From NCBI GenBank assembly GCA_025923075.1, contig JAICGN010000033.1, positions 1 through 37,754 of the forward strand: 37,754 nucleotides of DNA, in the 5' to 3' direction. A program made the translations under genes and the position numbers. This DNA comes from Chitinophagaceae bacterium. Its GTDB lineage: Bacteria; Bacteroidota; Bacteroidia; Chitinophagales; Chitinophagaceae. Position 1 is the first letter of the stretch. Each line of letters starts with the position of its first letter. Below, piece after piece: positions 1 through 8,719 of this stretch. A model generated the notes under the pieces. The model was not told the DNA's origin. It saw only the letters and a list, made by a program, of their open reading frames with translations, and made no database searches.

Positions 1-141
1 AAAGATAAGGACTGGCTACTGGAACCCGGAAAAACCTATACATTAAAATGTAGATTCGTTGTATTTAATGGAAAGTTTGACGCAGCGAAAGCAGAAGGTG
101 CATGGAAGAACTTTGTGAAGGAGAACCCCCAAGCCCCCTAA
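1..141 (+). CDS. C-terminal end of a PmoA-like (DUF6807) protein, partial
   Basis: Frame 1 is open from the window edge to a TAA at 139-141, giving 46 residues. The segment contains WLLEPGKTYTLKCRFVVFNG followed by a helix with AWKNFVK. This resembles the end of DUF6807 (PmoA-like) proteins, which finish with a strand of the type 'L..G....RYR..V..G' and a short helix. That assignment is from memory of the family and is only moderately sure because most of the protein is outside the window. DUF6807 proteins are often encoded beside sugar oxidoreductases and glycoside hydrolases in Bacteroidota, which fits the genes that follow. The stop codon sits inside a 9-bp inverted repeat (131-150). Confidence 0.5.
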   Translation, partial: KDKDWLLEPGKTYTLKCRFVVFNGKFDAAKAEGAWKNFVKENPQAP

Positions 142-150
142 AGGGGGCTT
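131..150. repeat. Short GC-rich palindrome over the stop codon
   Basis: AAGCCCCCT (131-139) and AGGGGGCTT (142-150) are perfect inverted repeats with a 2-nt centre. No T-run follows, so it is not a classic intrinsic terminator. Palindromes with the core CCCCTAAAGGGG are, to my knowledge, a common dispersed intergenic repeat in Bacteroidota. It may still act as an end-of-transcript hairpin. Confidence 0.6.
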
Positions 151-253
151 GCTGGTGCGCAGCCCGGACTTATTTGAAGACCTTATTTAATGACGATCAG
201 ACGTATAATGTTGATAGCTAAGAGCAATAGTTTGGATTTGTGATGCAGCACCG

Positions 254-275
254 TCCTTCTCCTCCAGGAGAAGGA
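254..275. repeat. Perfect 10-bp-arm palindrome
   Basis: TCCTTCTCCT (254-263), centre CC, AGGAGAAGGA (266-275). The arms are exact reverse complements. The near-zero loop and dispersed-repeat look suggest a REP-like intergenic element rather than a terminator. No T-run follows. Confidence 0.6.
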
Positions 276-344
276 TGAGAGGATGAGGTAGATAGAGTTA
301 CAGAACCCTGAAGTGTGCGACCCTTCGCTGCGCTCTGGGTAAAC

Positions 345-393
345 TGCGACGCATTTGCTTAAGTTTGAAACAAACGATGAACGGAGCGTCGCA
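345..393. repeat. Inverted repeat TGCGACGC/GCGTCGCA
   Basis: Eight-base perfect arms at 345-352 and 386-393 with 33 nt between them. The same word in part (GTGCGAC) occurs at 315-321. It may be the edge of a dispersed non-coding repeat; function unknown. Confidence 0.4.
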
Positions 394-458
394 ACAGAAG
401 CACAATAGAATTACAACTGCTGGCAACATAAAAATATTCATCAAAAAACATTGATAAG

Positions 459-1835
459 ATGAAAAAGAAACAATCCCGTCGTGAGTTCTTGGGTAAGTCC
501 ATTAAAGCATCGGCATTGCTGGCAATTCCTTCTATCGTCCCGGCAAGTGCGTTTGGAAGAAATGCGCCGAGTAATCGCATTAATGTTGCTGCGATTGGCA
601 CCGGTCGTATTTCACGCAGTCATGATATGCCAGGTGTGTGGCGATATGACTATGCGCAGTTAATGGCGGTTTGTGATCTTGATTCGATAAGAGTCGAAGA
701 AGGGAAAATGCTGGTGAATGAATATTATACAAAAAGAGACGGGAAACCCTTTGATGGTGTAAAGTTGTACACTGATTATCGTGAGCTGTTGCAAAATAAA
801 GATATTGATGCCGTACTGATCAGCACACCCGACCATACGCATGCAATGATTGGCGCTGCTGCAGCCCGCGCAGGAAAACATATTTATATGCAAAAGCCTG
901 CATCACTTACGATCGCAGAAGGAAGAGTTATCAGTGATGTGGTTACGAAAAGTGGAGTAAAGTTTCAGATCGGAAGTCAGCAACGAAGCAGTGAACAGTT
1001 TCGTTATGCGGCTGAGTTAGTTCGTAATGGTCGCATCGGCGAATTGAAAACTGTATATGTTGGTTTGCCCGGTGATCCCCCCGGAGGAAAGAAAGATGAA
1101 ATGCCTGTTCCCAAAAATCTCAACTATGATATGTGGCTGGCATCAACGCCTGAGGTGTATTATACAGTTGACCGTGTGCATCCGCAGGCAGGTTATGATC
1201 GGCCGGGTTGGTTACGTTGCGAGCAATTCGGCGCCGGCATGATCACAGGTTGGGGTGCTCATCATATTGATAGTGCACATTGGGGAATGGGAATGGAAAG
1301 CAGTGGCCCTGTTGAAATATGGTGTGACAAAGTAGAGTTTGCAACAGGTGGCCTGTGGGATGTCCATGGAACCTTTAAAACAGGTGCCCGGTACGCCAAC
1401 GGAGTTACGATGATCGTCAGTAATGAATTTCCGAACGGAGTAAAATTTGAAGGCACAAATGGCTGGGTGTTTGTTTCAAGAGGTGATTACCAGGTTACTT
1501 CAAGCGATCCGGGTGCGGGTAAAACACAAGCAAAGAAATTGGATGCAAGTGACCCCACGATCCTTACTTCAGTGATCGGTGAGAATGAATTTCATTTTAC
1601 AGTAAGTAAATCGCATCATGGTAACTGGCTCGAGGCTATCCGCGACAACAAACCGACGATTGCTCCGGTTGAAGAAGCGCATCGGGCCTGTTCAACCTGT
1701 TTGCTGCATCATATTTCGATGAAGCTGAAAAGAAAATTGCATTGGGATCCTAAAACAGAAAAATTCAAAAATGATAGTGAAGCAAATACGATGCTGAGTC
1801 GCAAACAAAGAAAAGGATATGAAACCGTGGCGTAA
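459..1835 (+). CDS. TAT-exported Gfo/Idh/MocA family oxidoreductase
   Basis: 458 residues. The N-terminus carries a twin-arginine motif (SRREFLGKS, residues 6-14), a hydrophobic stretch and an AxA-like site, so it is probably exported folded with its NAD(P) cofactor. A Rossmann fold starts at VAAIGTGRISRSHD (about 43-56). The usual E-K-P motif appears as MQKPAS with K146 and P147. WGAHHIDSAHWG (265-276) fits the substrate-binding region with its conserved Asp and His. The family oxidises or epimerises sugars and related compounds; the substrate here cannot be told. It is the first gene of a hemicellulose locus, next to a second oxidoreductase and a bicupin, which suggests periplasmic sugar modification. 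Confidence 0.9.
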   Translation: MKKKQSRREFLGKSIKASALLAIPSIVPASAFGRNAPSNRINVAAIGTGRISRSHDMPGVWRYDYAQLMAVCDLDSIRVEEGKMLVNEYYTKRDGKPFDGVKLYTDYRELLQNKDIDAVLISTPDHTHAMIGAAAARAGKHIYMQKPASLTIAEGRVISDVVTKSGVKFQIGSQQRSSEQFRYAAELVRNGRIGELKTVYVGLPGDPPGGKKDEMPVPKNLNYDMWLASTPEVYYTVDRVHPQAGYDRPGWLRCEQFGAGMITGWGAHHIDSAHWGMGMESSGPVEIWCDKVEFATGGLWDVHGTFKTGARYANGVTMIVSNEFPNGVKFEGTNGWVFVSRGDYQVTSSDPGAGKTQAKKLDASDPTILTSVIGENEFHFTVSKSHHGNWLEAIRDNKPTIAPVEEAHRACSTCLLHHISMKLKRKLHWDPKTEKFKNDSEANTMLSRKQRKGYETVA

Positions 1836-1839
1836 CTAA

Positions 1840-1862
1840 CCGCTGTCCCCGCCGCAGCGGGG
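1840..1862. repeat. GC-rich hairpin after the first oxidoreductase
   Basis: Two alternative stems overlap: CCGCTG (1840-1845) with CAGCGG (1855-1860), and CCCCGC (1847-1852) with GCGGGG (1857-1862). There is no T-run after it, so it may be a dispersed repeat or a weak transcript end. It lies 5 nt after the stop codon. Confidence 0.4.
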
Positions 1863-1992
1863 TACTTAGGTTAATTATTCACCTTCTTATTAGTTCATTA
1901 TTTAAATAGAAAACATTGTCGGGCATGCAACATTGCTATCATTAAACTTTTGTTGCGATCTCGGTTCAACAACTGCAATTCTTATGATCAAG

Positions 1993-3369
1993 ATGAAAGG
2001 ATCGAAAAACCTGTTTTATTTTTTATTAATGATCGTCGTGATGAGTTGCCAATCAGATACCAAAAATGAATCAGCAGAAAGTAAAAACAAATCGGTTAAA
2101 TTGATAACACTCGATCCCGGGCATTTTCATGCAGCATTGGTGCAAAAGTCAATGTACGACGATGTGGATTCTGTTGTGTATGTGTATGCTCCGGCGGGCA
2201 ATGACCTGAACCTTCATTTAGCAAGAATAAATTCTTATAATGGACGAGCTGAATCTCCCACCCGGTGGAACGAAGTCGTTTATACCGGCGATGATTTTTT
2301 TGAAAAGATGATAGCTGAGAAAAAAGGAAATCTAGTTGTGTTGTCAGGAAATAATAAAAAGAAGACAGAATATATTTTAAATAGTTTAAGAAATGGATTG
2401 AATGTGCTGGCAGATAAACCGATGGTGGTTGACAGCAGGGGCTTTGAACAACTGAAAGAAGCGTTTGCAATCGCGAAGAAAAATAATTTGCTGCTTTATG
2501 ATATAATGACGGAAAGATATGAGATCACAACGATCCTTCAGCGGGAACTCTCAATGATGCCTGACGTATTTGGCGAGTTGGAAGAAGGAACACCCGGTAA
2601 TCCTGCTATTATTAAAGAAAGCGTACATCATTTTTATAAATATGTTTCCGGTAACGTATTAACAAGACCTGCCTGGTTTATGGATGTATCACAACAGGGG
2701 GAAGGCATCGTGGATGTGACGACGCATTTGGTTGACCTCGTGCAATGGGAGTGTTTTCCAGAACAAGCAATTGATTACACAAAGGATATTATGGTCAACA
2801 CAGCCAAAAGATGGACAACCGACATGAGGCTCTCAGAATTCAAAGCTATCACCAAACTCGATAGTTTTCCAGTTTATTTAAATAAGAATATCATCAGCGA
2901 CACCGTCTTGCAAATTTATTGCAATGGTGAGGCCAATTACACCATCAAAGGAATTCATGCGAAAACATCCGTCATATGGAATTATAAAGCACCCGAAGGA
3001 ACAGGTGATACACATTATTCTATTATGCGCGGAACAAAAGCAAATCTTGTGATCAGGCAAGGGCCTGATGAAAAATTTCAACCCACTCTTTATATCGAAC
3101 CCGTGCAGGAAATTTTTGATGTTCCAGGATCATACAAAAAAATACAGGCAAAATATCCCGGAGTTGATCTAATAAAATCCACTAACGGATGGCAGGTGAT
3201 CGTTCCTGAAAAGTATAAAGAAGGACATGAAGCACATTTTGGTCGCGTAATGGAAAAATTCCTGGGCTATTTAAAAAATAAAAATCTGCCCGCCTGGGAA
3301 GTCCCTAACATGTTGGCAAAATATTATACAACAACCAAAGCATTGGAGCTTGCTATAAAAACAAAATGA
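1993..3369 (+). CDS. Lipoprotein oxidoreductase with putative oxidoreductase C-terminal domain
   Basis: The frame is open from 1933, but the ATG at 1993 (another is at 1984) gives a clean lipoprotein signal: basic MKGSKN, a hydrophobic core and the lipobox VMSC. The product is then 458 residues. The N-terminal half has the Gfo/Idh/MocA-like layout, including the motif LADKPMVVD in the place of the E-K-P motif. The C-terminal half looks like the putative oxidoreductase C-terminal domain found in Bacteroidota. A canonical glycine-rich GxGxxG loop is not obvious at the N-terminus; KLITLDPGHFHAALV takes its place, so cofactor binding is uncertain. The stop overlaps the next gene as ATGA, implying co-translation. 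The substrate is unknown. Confidence 0.75.
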   Translation: MKGSKNLFYFLLMIVVMSCQSDTKNESAESKNKSVKLITLDPGHFHAALVQKSMYDDVDSVVYVYAPAGNDLNLHLARINSYNGRAESPTRWNEVVYTGDDFFEKMIAEKKGNLVVLSGNNKKKTEYILNSLRNGLNVLADKPMVVDSRGFEQLKEAFAIAKKNNLLLYDIMTERYEITTILQRELSMMPDVFGELEEGTPGNPAIIKESVHHFYKYVSGNVLTRPAWFMDVSQQGEGIVDVTTHLVDLVQWECFPEQAIDYTKDIMVNTAKRWTTDMRLSEFKAITKLDSFPVYLNKNIISDTVLQIYCNGEANYTIKGIHAKTSVIWNYKAPEGTGDTHYSIMRGTKANLVIRQGPDEKFQPTLYIEPVQEIFDVPGSYKKIQAKYPGVDLIKSTNGWQVIVPEKYKEGHEAHFGRVMEKFLGYLKNKNLPAWEVPNMLAKYYTTTKALELAIKTK

Positions 3370-4142
3370 TGAAGCAGGTACTTATAATATTTCTCTTAAT
3401 GAGCGCAAAACCAATGTTTGCCCAAAAAAATGACTCCCTTCTATCTGAGGTGTACTATTGGAATACACTTGAAGCGAGGAAAGAAGATAACCGAGCAGGA
3501 AGACAATTACAAGGAAAAACATTTGCTTTAAGTTATTTTGAAATTCATACGTCCACGCTAGAGCCAGGTAAAGCTACTCCCCCACCCCATGTGCATGATG
3601 ATTATGAAGAATTGATGATCGTAAAAGAAGGACAGGTAAAAATTACTATCGGGGGAAAAAGTAAAATACTCGGCCCCGGCAGTGTAGCATTTGCGATGCC
3701 GGGTGACGAACACGGAATTGAAAATGCGGGTAACACCCAGGCCACTTATTTTATCCTAAAGTATAAAGGGAAAACACCAATGAATTTGGAACGAGCAAAG
3801 CAAGCTGGTGGGTCTTTTATGCTCGACTGGAGTGAATTGAAAACTTCTAATACAGGCAAAGGGTACAGAAGGGATTTCTTTAACAGGGCTACCTCGCAAC
3901 TGGATCAATTTGAAATGCACACAACTGCATTAAATGCCGATTCAGTCAGCCATGCGCCACATACCCATATACAGGAAGAAATTGTCCTGGTACTAAGAGG
4001 AAATGTAGAAATGTTTATCGATGGCAAACGTTATAAAGGTGCTGCCGGGGATCTTTATTTTCTTTCATCCAACACGCCACATGCTTTAAAAAATATTGGC
4101 AAGGAACAATGTGAATACTTTGCTTTTCAATGGAGAAATTAA
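3366..4142 (+). CDS. Secreted bicupin protein
   Basis: 258 residues with a cleavable signal peptide (MMKQVLIIFLLMSAKPMFAQ). Two cupin barrels are visible. The first has HVHDDYEELMIVKEGQ and the later half GDEHGIEN. The second has HTHIQEEIVLVLRGN and NTPHALKN. In each, the His-x-His, Glu and second-motif His needed to bind a divalent metal are present. Cupins of this kind in sugar loci are isomerases, dioxygenase-like enzymes or sugar-binding proteins; sequence alone does not choose. It starts inside the stop of the preceding oxidoreductase (ATGA at 3366-3369) and is followed two bases later by the esterase gene, so the three are probably one transcript. Confidence 0.8.
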   Translation: MMKQVLIIFLLMSAKPMFAQKNDSLLSEVYYWNTLEARKEDNRAGRQLQGKTFALSYFEIHTSTLEPGKATPPPHVHDDYEELMIVKEGQVKITIGGKSKILGPGSVAFAMPGDEHGIENAGNTQATYFILKYKGKTPMNLERAKQAGGSFMLDWSELKTSNTGKGYRRDFFNRATSQLDQFEMHTTALNADSVSHAPHTHIQEEIVLVLRGNVEMFIDGKRYKGAAGDLYFLSSNTPHALKNIGKEQCEYFAFQWRN

Positions 4143-4144
4143 GA

Positions 4145-6085
4145 ATGAAGTGCAAAAACATTTATATAACGTTGATAGTTTGCCTTTGTGTTCTTCAAAC
4201 TGGCAGCGCACAGGTAAAGCTTCCGCGTCTCGTAAGAGATAGCATGATCCTCCAAAGGGATGCCAGAATAAAAATATGGGGATGGGCATCGAAAAATGAA
4301 AAGATAACTGTTAAGTTTAACGGAAGATCTTATAAGACCAGGGCGGATGGCAACGGCAATTGGTTTGTCTTGTTATCTCCTATGAAACCAGGTGGCCCTT
4401 ACACGATGGATATTTCTGCAGTCAATAAAATCTCATTGAAAGATATTTTGATCGGCGATGTATGGATCTGCAGTGGTCAATCAAACATGGTACATCAAAT
4501 GAACATCCACGATGTAACCTATGCAAAAGATATTGCTGAAGCAAACGATTCGCAGATAAGACATTTTTGGATACCAACACTTACAAATTTGCAGGGCCCG
4601 CAACATGATCTTCCAACCGGTTTTTGGAAATCTGCAATTGGCGAAGATGTACGACCTTTCTCTGCGGTTGCTTATTTTTTTGCTAAAAAGATCTATGAAA
4701 AATATCGTGTGCCGATCGGTTTGATCAACGCAAGTGTTGGTGGTACCCCAATCGAAGCATGGACAAGCGAAGAAGGCTTAAAAGATTTTTCCTCCCTTCT
4801 AAATACCGTTGAAAAGAATAAGGATACTGCATATGTTAATGGCCTGAACAGAACGGCGGCTGCTAATTTCATTCGTCCATCACAAAACGATCAGGGAATG
4901 ATGGGTGAAAAAAAATGGTTCGATATTTCTTATGTTCCAAAAGAATGGAGGAGCATCAATGTTCCCGGTTACTGGGAAGATCAGGGTATCAAAGAGCTCA
5001 ATGGTGTGGTTTGGTACAGGAAAGAAATTGATGTACCCGCATCCATGATGGATAAACCTGCAAAAGTTTTCCTCGGGCGGATTGTTGATGCAGACATATT
5101 ATATATAAATGGAAAACAAATTGGCAATACAACTTATCAATATCCACAAAGAAGATACAATGTGCCTGCTCACGTCCTGAAAGCTGGAAAAAATATTTTC
5201 GTCGTGAGGGTAACGAATAGTGCCGGGAAAGGTGGTTTTGTTCCTGATAAGCCATATTGCTTATTTGCGGGCAGTGATACGGTGGATTTGAAAGGTGAAT
5301 GGAAATATAAAGTAGGTGAAGTGTATCTTCCCCGCAGCGGCGGTTTTGGTGGGGGCATATCGGCACAAAATCAACCGACGGCATTATATAATGCAATGAT
5401 TGCTCCGTTAATAAATTATTCCATCAAAGGTTTTCTTTGGTATCAGGGTGAAGCCAATACAGGGAGAGCAGAAGAATATGCAAAACTTCAACCAGCCTTG
5501 ATAAACGACTGGCGCAATAAATGGAAACAACTTGATGCACCATTTTTATATGTACAGCTCCCGGGTTTTATGGATTATAATTATTTGCCATCAGAAAGCA
5601 ATTGGGCAAAACTTAGAGAATCACAATTACTTTCATTATCAGTTCCAAACACCGCGATGGCTGTGGCAATCGATCTTGGTGAATGGAATGATATTCATCC
5701 TGACAATAAGAAAGATATTGGCGAAAGATTAGCACTGGCTGCATGCAAAATTGCATACAATGAAGATCTCGTTTACTCAGGCCCCATTTATCAATCATCA
5801 AAAATCGAAGGGAATAAGATCATCATCGGTTTTGATCATGCAGGCAGCGGATTAATGACGAATGATGGAGAAGAATTGGGCGAGTTTGCCATTGCAGGAG
5901 CAGATAAAAAATTTCTCTGGGCTAAAGCAAAGATCGAAGGAAACAAGGTTATCGTTTGGAATGATTCGATATCAGATCCGATGTATGTACGCTATGCCTG
6001 GGCTGACAATCCAGTGAATCCAAATCTATATAACAAGGAAGGATTACCAGCGTCTCCATTCAGGACTGATACCACTAACCTCTAA
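4145..6085 (+). CDS. Sialate O-acetylesterase-like SGNH hydrolase
   Basis: The frame is open from an ATG at 4130, but the ATG at 4145 lies 2 nt after the previous stop and gives a better signal peptide (MKCKNIYITLIVCLCVLQ...SAQ). From that start the protein has 646 residues. SGNH blocks are clear: CSGQSNM with nucleophile Ser113, NASVGGTPIEAW, FLWYQGEAN, and DIHPDNK with the Asp516/His518 pair. A jelly-roll insert (roughly residues 255-375; WYRKEIDVP, LYINGKQIG) like those in glycan-active enzymes interrupts the catalytic domain. The family removes O-acetyl groups from sialic acid, but in xylan loci such proteins act as acetylxylan esterases. The neighbours favour the second role; that is inference. 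Confidence 0.85.
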   Translation: MKCKNIYITLIVCLCVLQTGSAQVKLPRLVRDSMILQRDARIKIWGWASKNEKITVKFNGRSYKTRADGNGNWFVLLSPMKPGGPYTMDISAVNKISLKDILIGDVWICSGQSNMVHQMNIHDVTYAKDIAEANDSQIRHFWIPTLTNLQGPQHDLPTGFWKSAIGEDVRPFSAVAYFFAKKIYEKYRVPIGLINASVGGTPIEAWTSEEGLKDFSSLLNTVEKNKDTAYVNGLNRTAAANFIRPSQNDQGMMGEKKWFDISYVPKEWRSINVPGYWEDQGIKELNGVVWYRKEIDVPASMMDKPAKVFLGRIVDADILYINGKQIGNTTYQYPQRRYNVPAHVLKAGKNIFVVRVTNSAGKGGFVPDKPYCLFAGSDTVDLKGEWKYKVGEVYLPRSGGFGGGISAQNQPTALYNAMIAPLINYSIKGFLWYQGEANTGRAEEYAKLQPALINDWRNKWKQLDAPFLYVQLPGFMDYNYLPSESNWAKLRESQLLSLSVPNTAMAVAIDLGEWNDIHPDNKKDIGERLALAACKIAYNEDLVYSGPIYQSSKIEGNKIIIGFDHAGSGLMTNDGEELGEFAIAGADKKFLWAKAKIEGNKVIVWNDSISDPMYVRYAWADNPVNPNLYNKEGLPASPFRTDTTNL

Positions 6086-6107
6086 ATAGGAATAAAAACA
6101 TACTTAA

Positions 6108-7661
6108 ATGAAAAGACTTTTTATTCTTTTACTCTTCACAAGTTTTGATTCTTTATCAATAGCACAGCATGCCAACATTGACAGCACAAAGTATCCACGA
6201 CTTACAACTTTTACTACGCAGCAGGATCATGATAACATGAAGCAGCAGTTGGGTATTAAAAAATTAAGACCAGGCTTTAGTGGTAATGAGTCTGCTCCTG
6301 ATCATGCTAATTATGATGAATTGCTTGCAAATCCCTGTCCGCAATTACCGGATATCCTTACACTGAGCAATGGTAAAAAGATCACGACAGCAGATGAGTG
6401 GTGGAAGCAACGTCGTCCTGAGATAGTAGCCAGTTTTGAAAAAGAAGTGTATGGGCGGCTGCCCATTACTATTCCGAAAGTAACATGGACGGTAAAAGTT
6501 ACCGAAGGAGAATTTGTAAATCGTATTCCGGTTATTGTAAAAATGCTGGTAGGCCACGTTGATAACAACGAATACCCATTGATCAGTGTTGATATTAATA
6601 TGATGCTGGTTGTGCCGGTAAATGTAAAGGGTCCTGTACCTGTATTGATGATGTTCAGTGGTCGTCCTTCGTTTCCTGCACCAGCACAACCACCACCGGA
6701 TGAAATGGAAAAAATAAATGCTGCGTTTAAGGAACTAATGATCAAAAATGATCCTTCATTGAAAGTGATCTTTGATAAATATCCTGCATACTCACCTGTC
6801 ACGAGACTTCCTGCACCCAATTTTTTTGCACCGCCTAAACCCGATGAAGAACTTACACCCCAGGAGAGACTATTGGCTGCAGGCTGGGGTTATGTAACGC
6901 TTGAAACAAACAGCATACAAGCGGATAATGGTGCCGGTCTTACAAGAGGCATCATTGGTTTGGTTAATAAAGGACAACCACGCAAGCCTGATGATTGGGG
7001 CTCATTGCGAGCATGGGCTTGGGGAGCTGCCAGAGGATTGGATTACCTGGAAACTGATACATTAGTTGATGCAAAGAGAGTTGGCATCGAAGGAGTATCT
7101 CGTTATGGCAAAGCTGCGTTGGTTACACTTGCTTTCGAACCACGTTTTGCAGTCGGTTTAGTTGGTTCTTCCGGTAAGGGTGGTGTCACACTTCACCGAC
7201 GATTCTTTGGTGAGGCCGTAGAGAATCTTTCCGGTGGCGGCGGTTATCATTGGATGGCAGGTAACTATTTAAAATATGCCACAGAAGAATCATCATTTGG
7301 AAAAAAAACCGGTTGTGATCTTCCGGTAGATTCCCATGAATTGATTGCTCTTTGTGCGCCTCGTCTTGTTTTCGTTAGTTATGGTATTCCTGAAAAAGGA
7401 GATGCAAGGTGGCTTGATCAACAAGGAAGCTGGATGGCTACAGTTGCCGCCGGCTCAGTATTTAAATTATTAGGTGTAGGAGATCTAGGCTTGTCAAATG
7501 ATCATATGAAAGAAAAAATGCCGCCCATGCTGACTGATGTGTTGAATGGCCAATTAGCATGGAGGCAACATGATGGCGGGCATACCGATGTACCAAATTT
7601 TAAATTTTTTATTCCATGGGCAAATAAGTTTTTGAATTATGAAAGAACAGCGGCTCAATAG
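6108..7661 (+). CDS. CE15 glucuronoyl esterase
   Basis: 517 residues with a signal peptide (MKRLFILLLF...SIAQ). The alpha/beta-hydrolase nucleophile motif of CE15 is present as GVSRYGKAA, with the Ser near residue 330. The catalytic His fits HDGGHTDVPNF close to residue 492. WGSLRAWAWGAARGLDYL upstream of the nucleophile is also typical. CE15 enzymes cleave the ester between the 4-O-methyl-glucuronate side chain of xylan and lignin alcohols. It follows the SGNH esterase by 22 nt and precedes CE1, GH43 and GH10 genes, which is the expected setting for glucuronoxylan breakdown. A Pro-rich loop (FPAPAQPPPDE, about 188-198) is somewhat unusual. Confidence 0.88.
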   Translation: MKRLFILLLFTSFDSLSIAQHANIDSTKYPRLTTFTTQQDHDNMKQQLGIKKLRPGFSGNESAPDHANYDELLANPCPQLPDILTLSNGKKITTADEWWKQRRPEIVASFEKEVYGRLPITIPKVTWTVKVTEGEFVNRIPVIVKMLVGHVDNNEYPLISVDINMMLVVPVNVKGPVPVLMMFSGRPSFPAPAQPPPDEMEKINAAFKELMIKNDPSLKVIFDKYPAYSPVTRLPAPNFFAPPKPDEELTPQERLLAAGWGYVTLETNSIQADNGAGLTRGIIGLVNKGQPRKPDDWGSLRAWAWGAARGLDYLETDTLVDAKRVGIEGVSRYGKAALVTLAFEPRFAVGLVGSSGKGGVTLHRRFFGEAVENLSGGGGYHWMAGNYLKYATEESSFGKKTGCDLPVDSHELIALCAPRLVFVSYGIPEKGDARWLDQQGSWMATVAAGSVFKLLGVGDLGLSNDHMKEKMPPMLTDVLNGQLAWRQHDGGHTDVPNFKFFIPWANKFLNYERTAAQ

Positions 7662-7825
7662 CCGGGAGATGAAAATGCGGTTGCCAATGTTTCAAATTAT
7701 TTATGATTTTTTTTAAACAAATTCATAAAAATAGTAATGAAAATTTATAAAAAAACAACTGCGCGTTTATTTCTGAGCAATACATTAGAACAATTATTTA
7801 AAGAATAACAGGAGTTACAGAATAA

Positions 7826-8719
<894 letters not shown>

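Larger units (their letters stand above)
142..458. other. Gene-free gap made of short palindromes
   Basis: No credible coding sequence is seen here. Besides the palindrome at 131-150 the gap holds a perfect palindrome at 254-275 (arms of 10 bp, 2-nt centre CC) and a wider inverted repeat, TGCGACGC (345-352) with GCGTCGCA (386-393). A minus-strand open frame at 359-601 runs antisense into the next gene and has no family features. No perfect TAnnTTTG promoter box was found before the gene at 459, so its promoter is unassigned. Confidence 0.6.

Noticed and set aside
359-601. Minus-strand open frame antisense to the first oxidoreductase
   Set aside because: It overlaps a sure gene, has no family motif and ends in the palindromic gap; a shadow frame.
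2096-2470. Minus-strand open frame of 124 codons inside the second oxidoreductase gene
   Set aside because: Antisense to a supported gene, odd composition rich in Cys, His and Leu, no recognisable domain.
6311-6820. Minus-strand open frame of 169 codons in the CE15 gene
   Set aside because: Ser/Thr/Ile-rich mirror of the CE15 reading frame, with no start context or domain.
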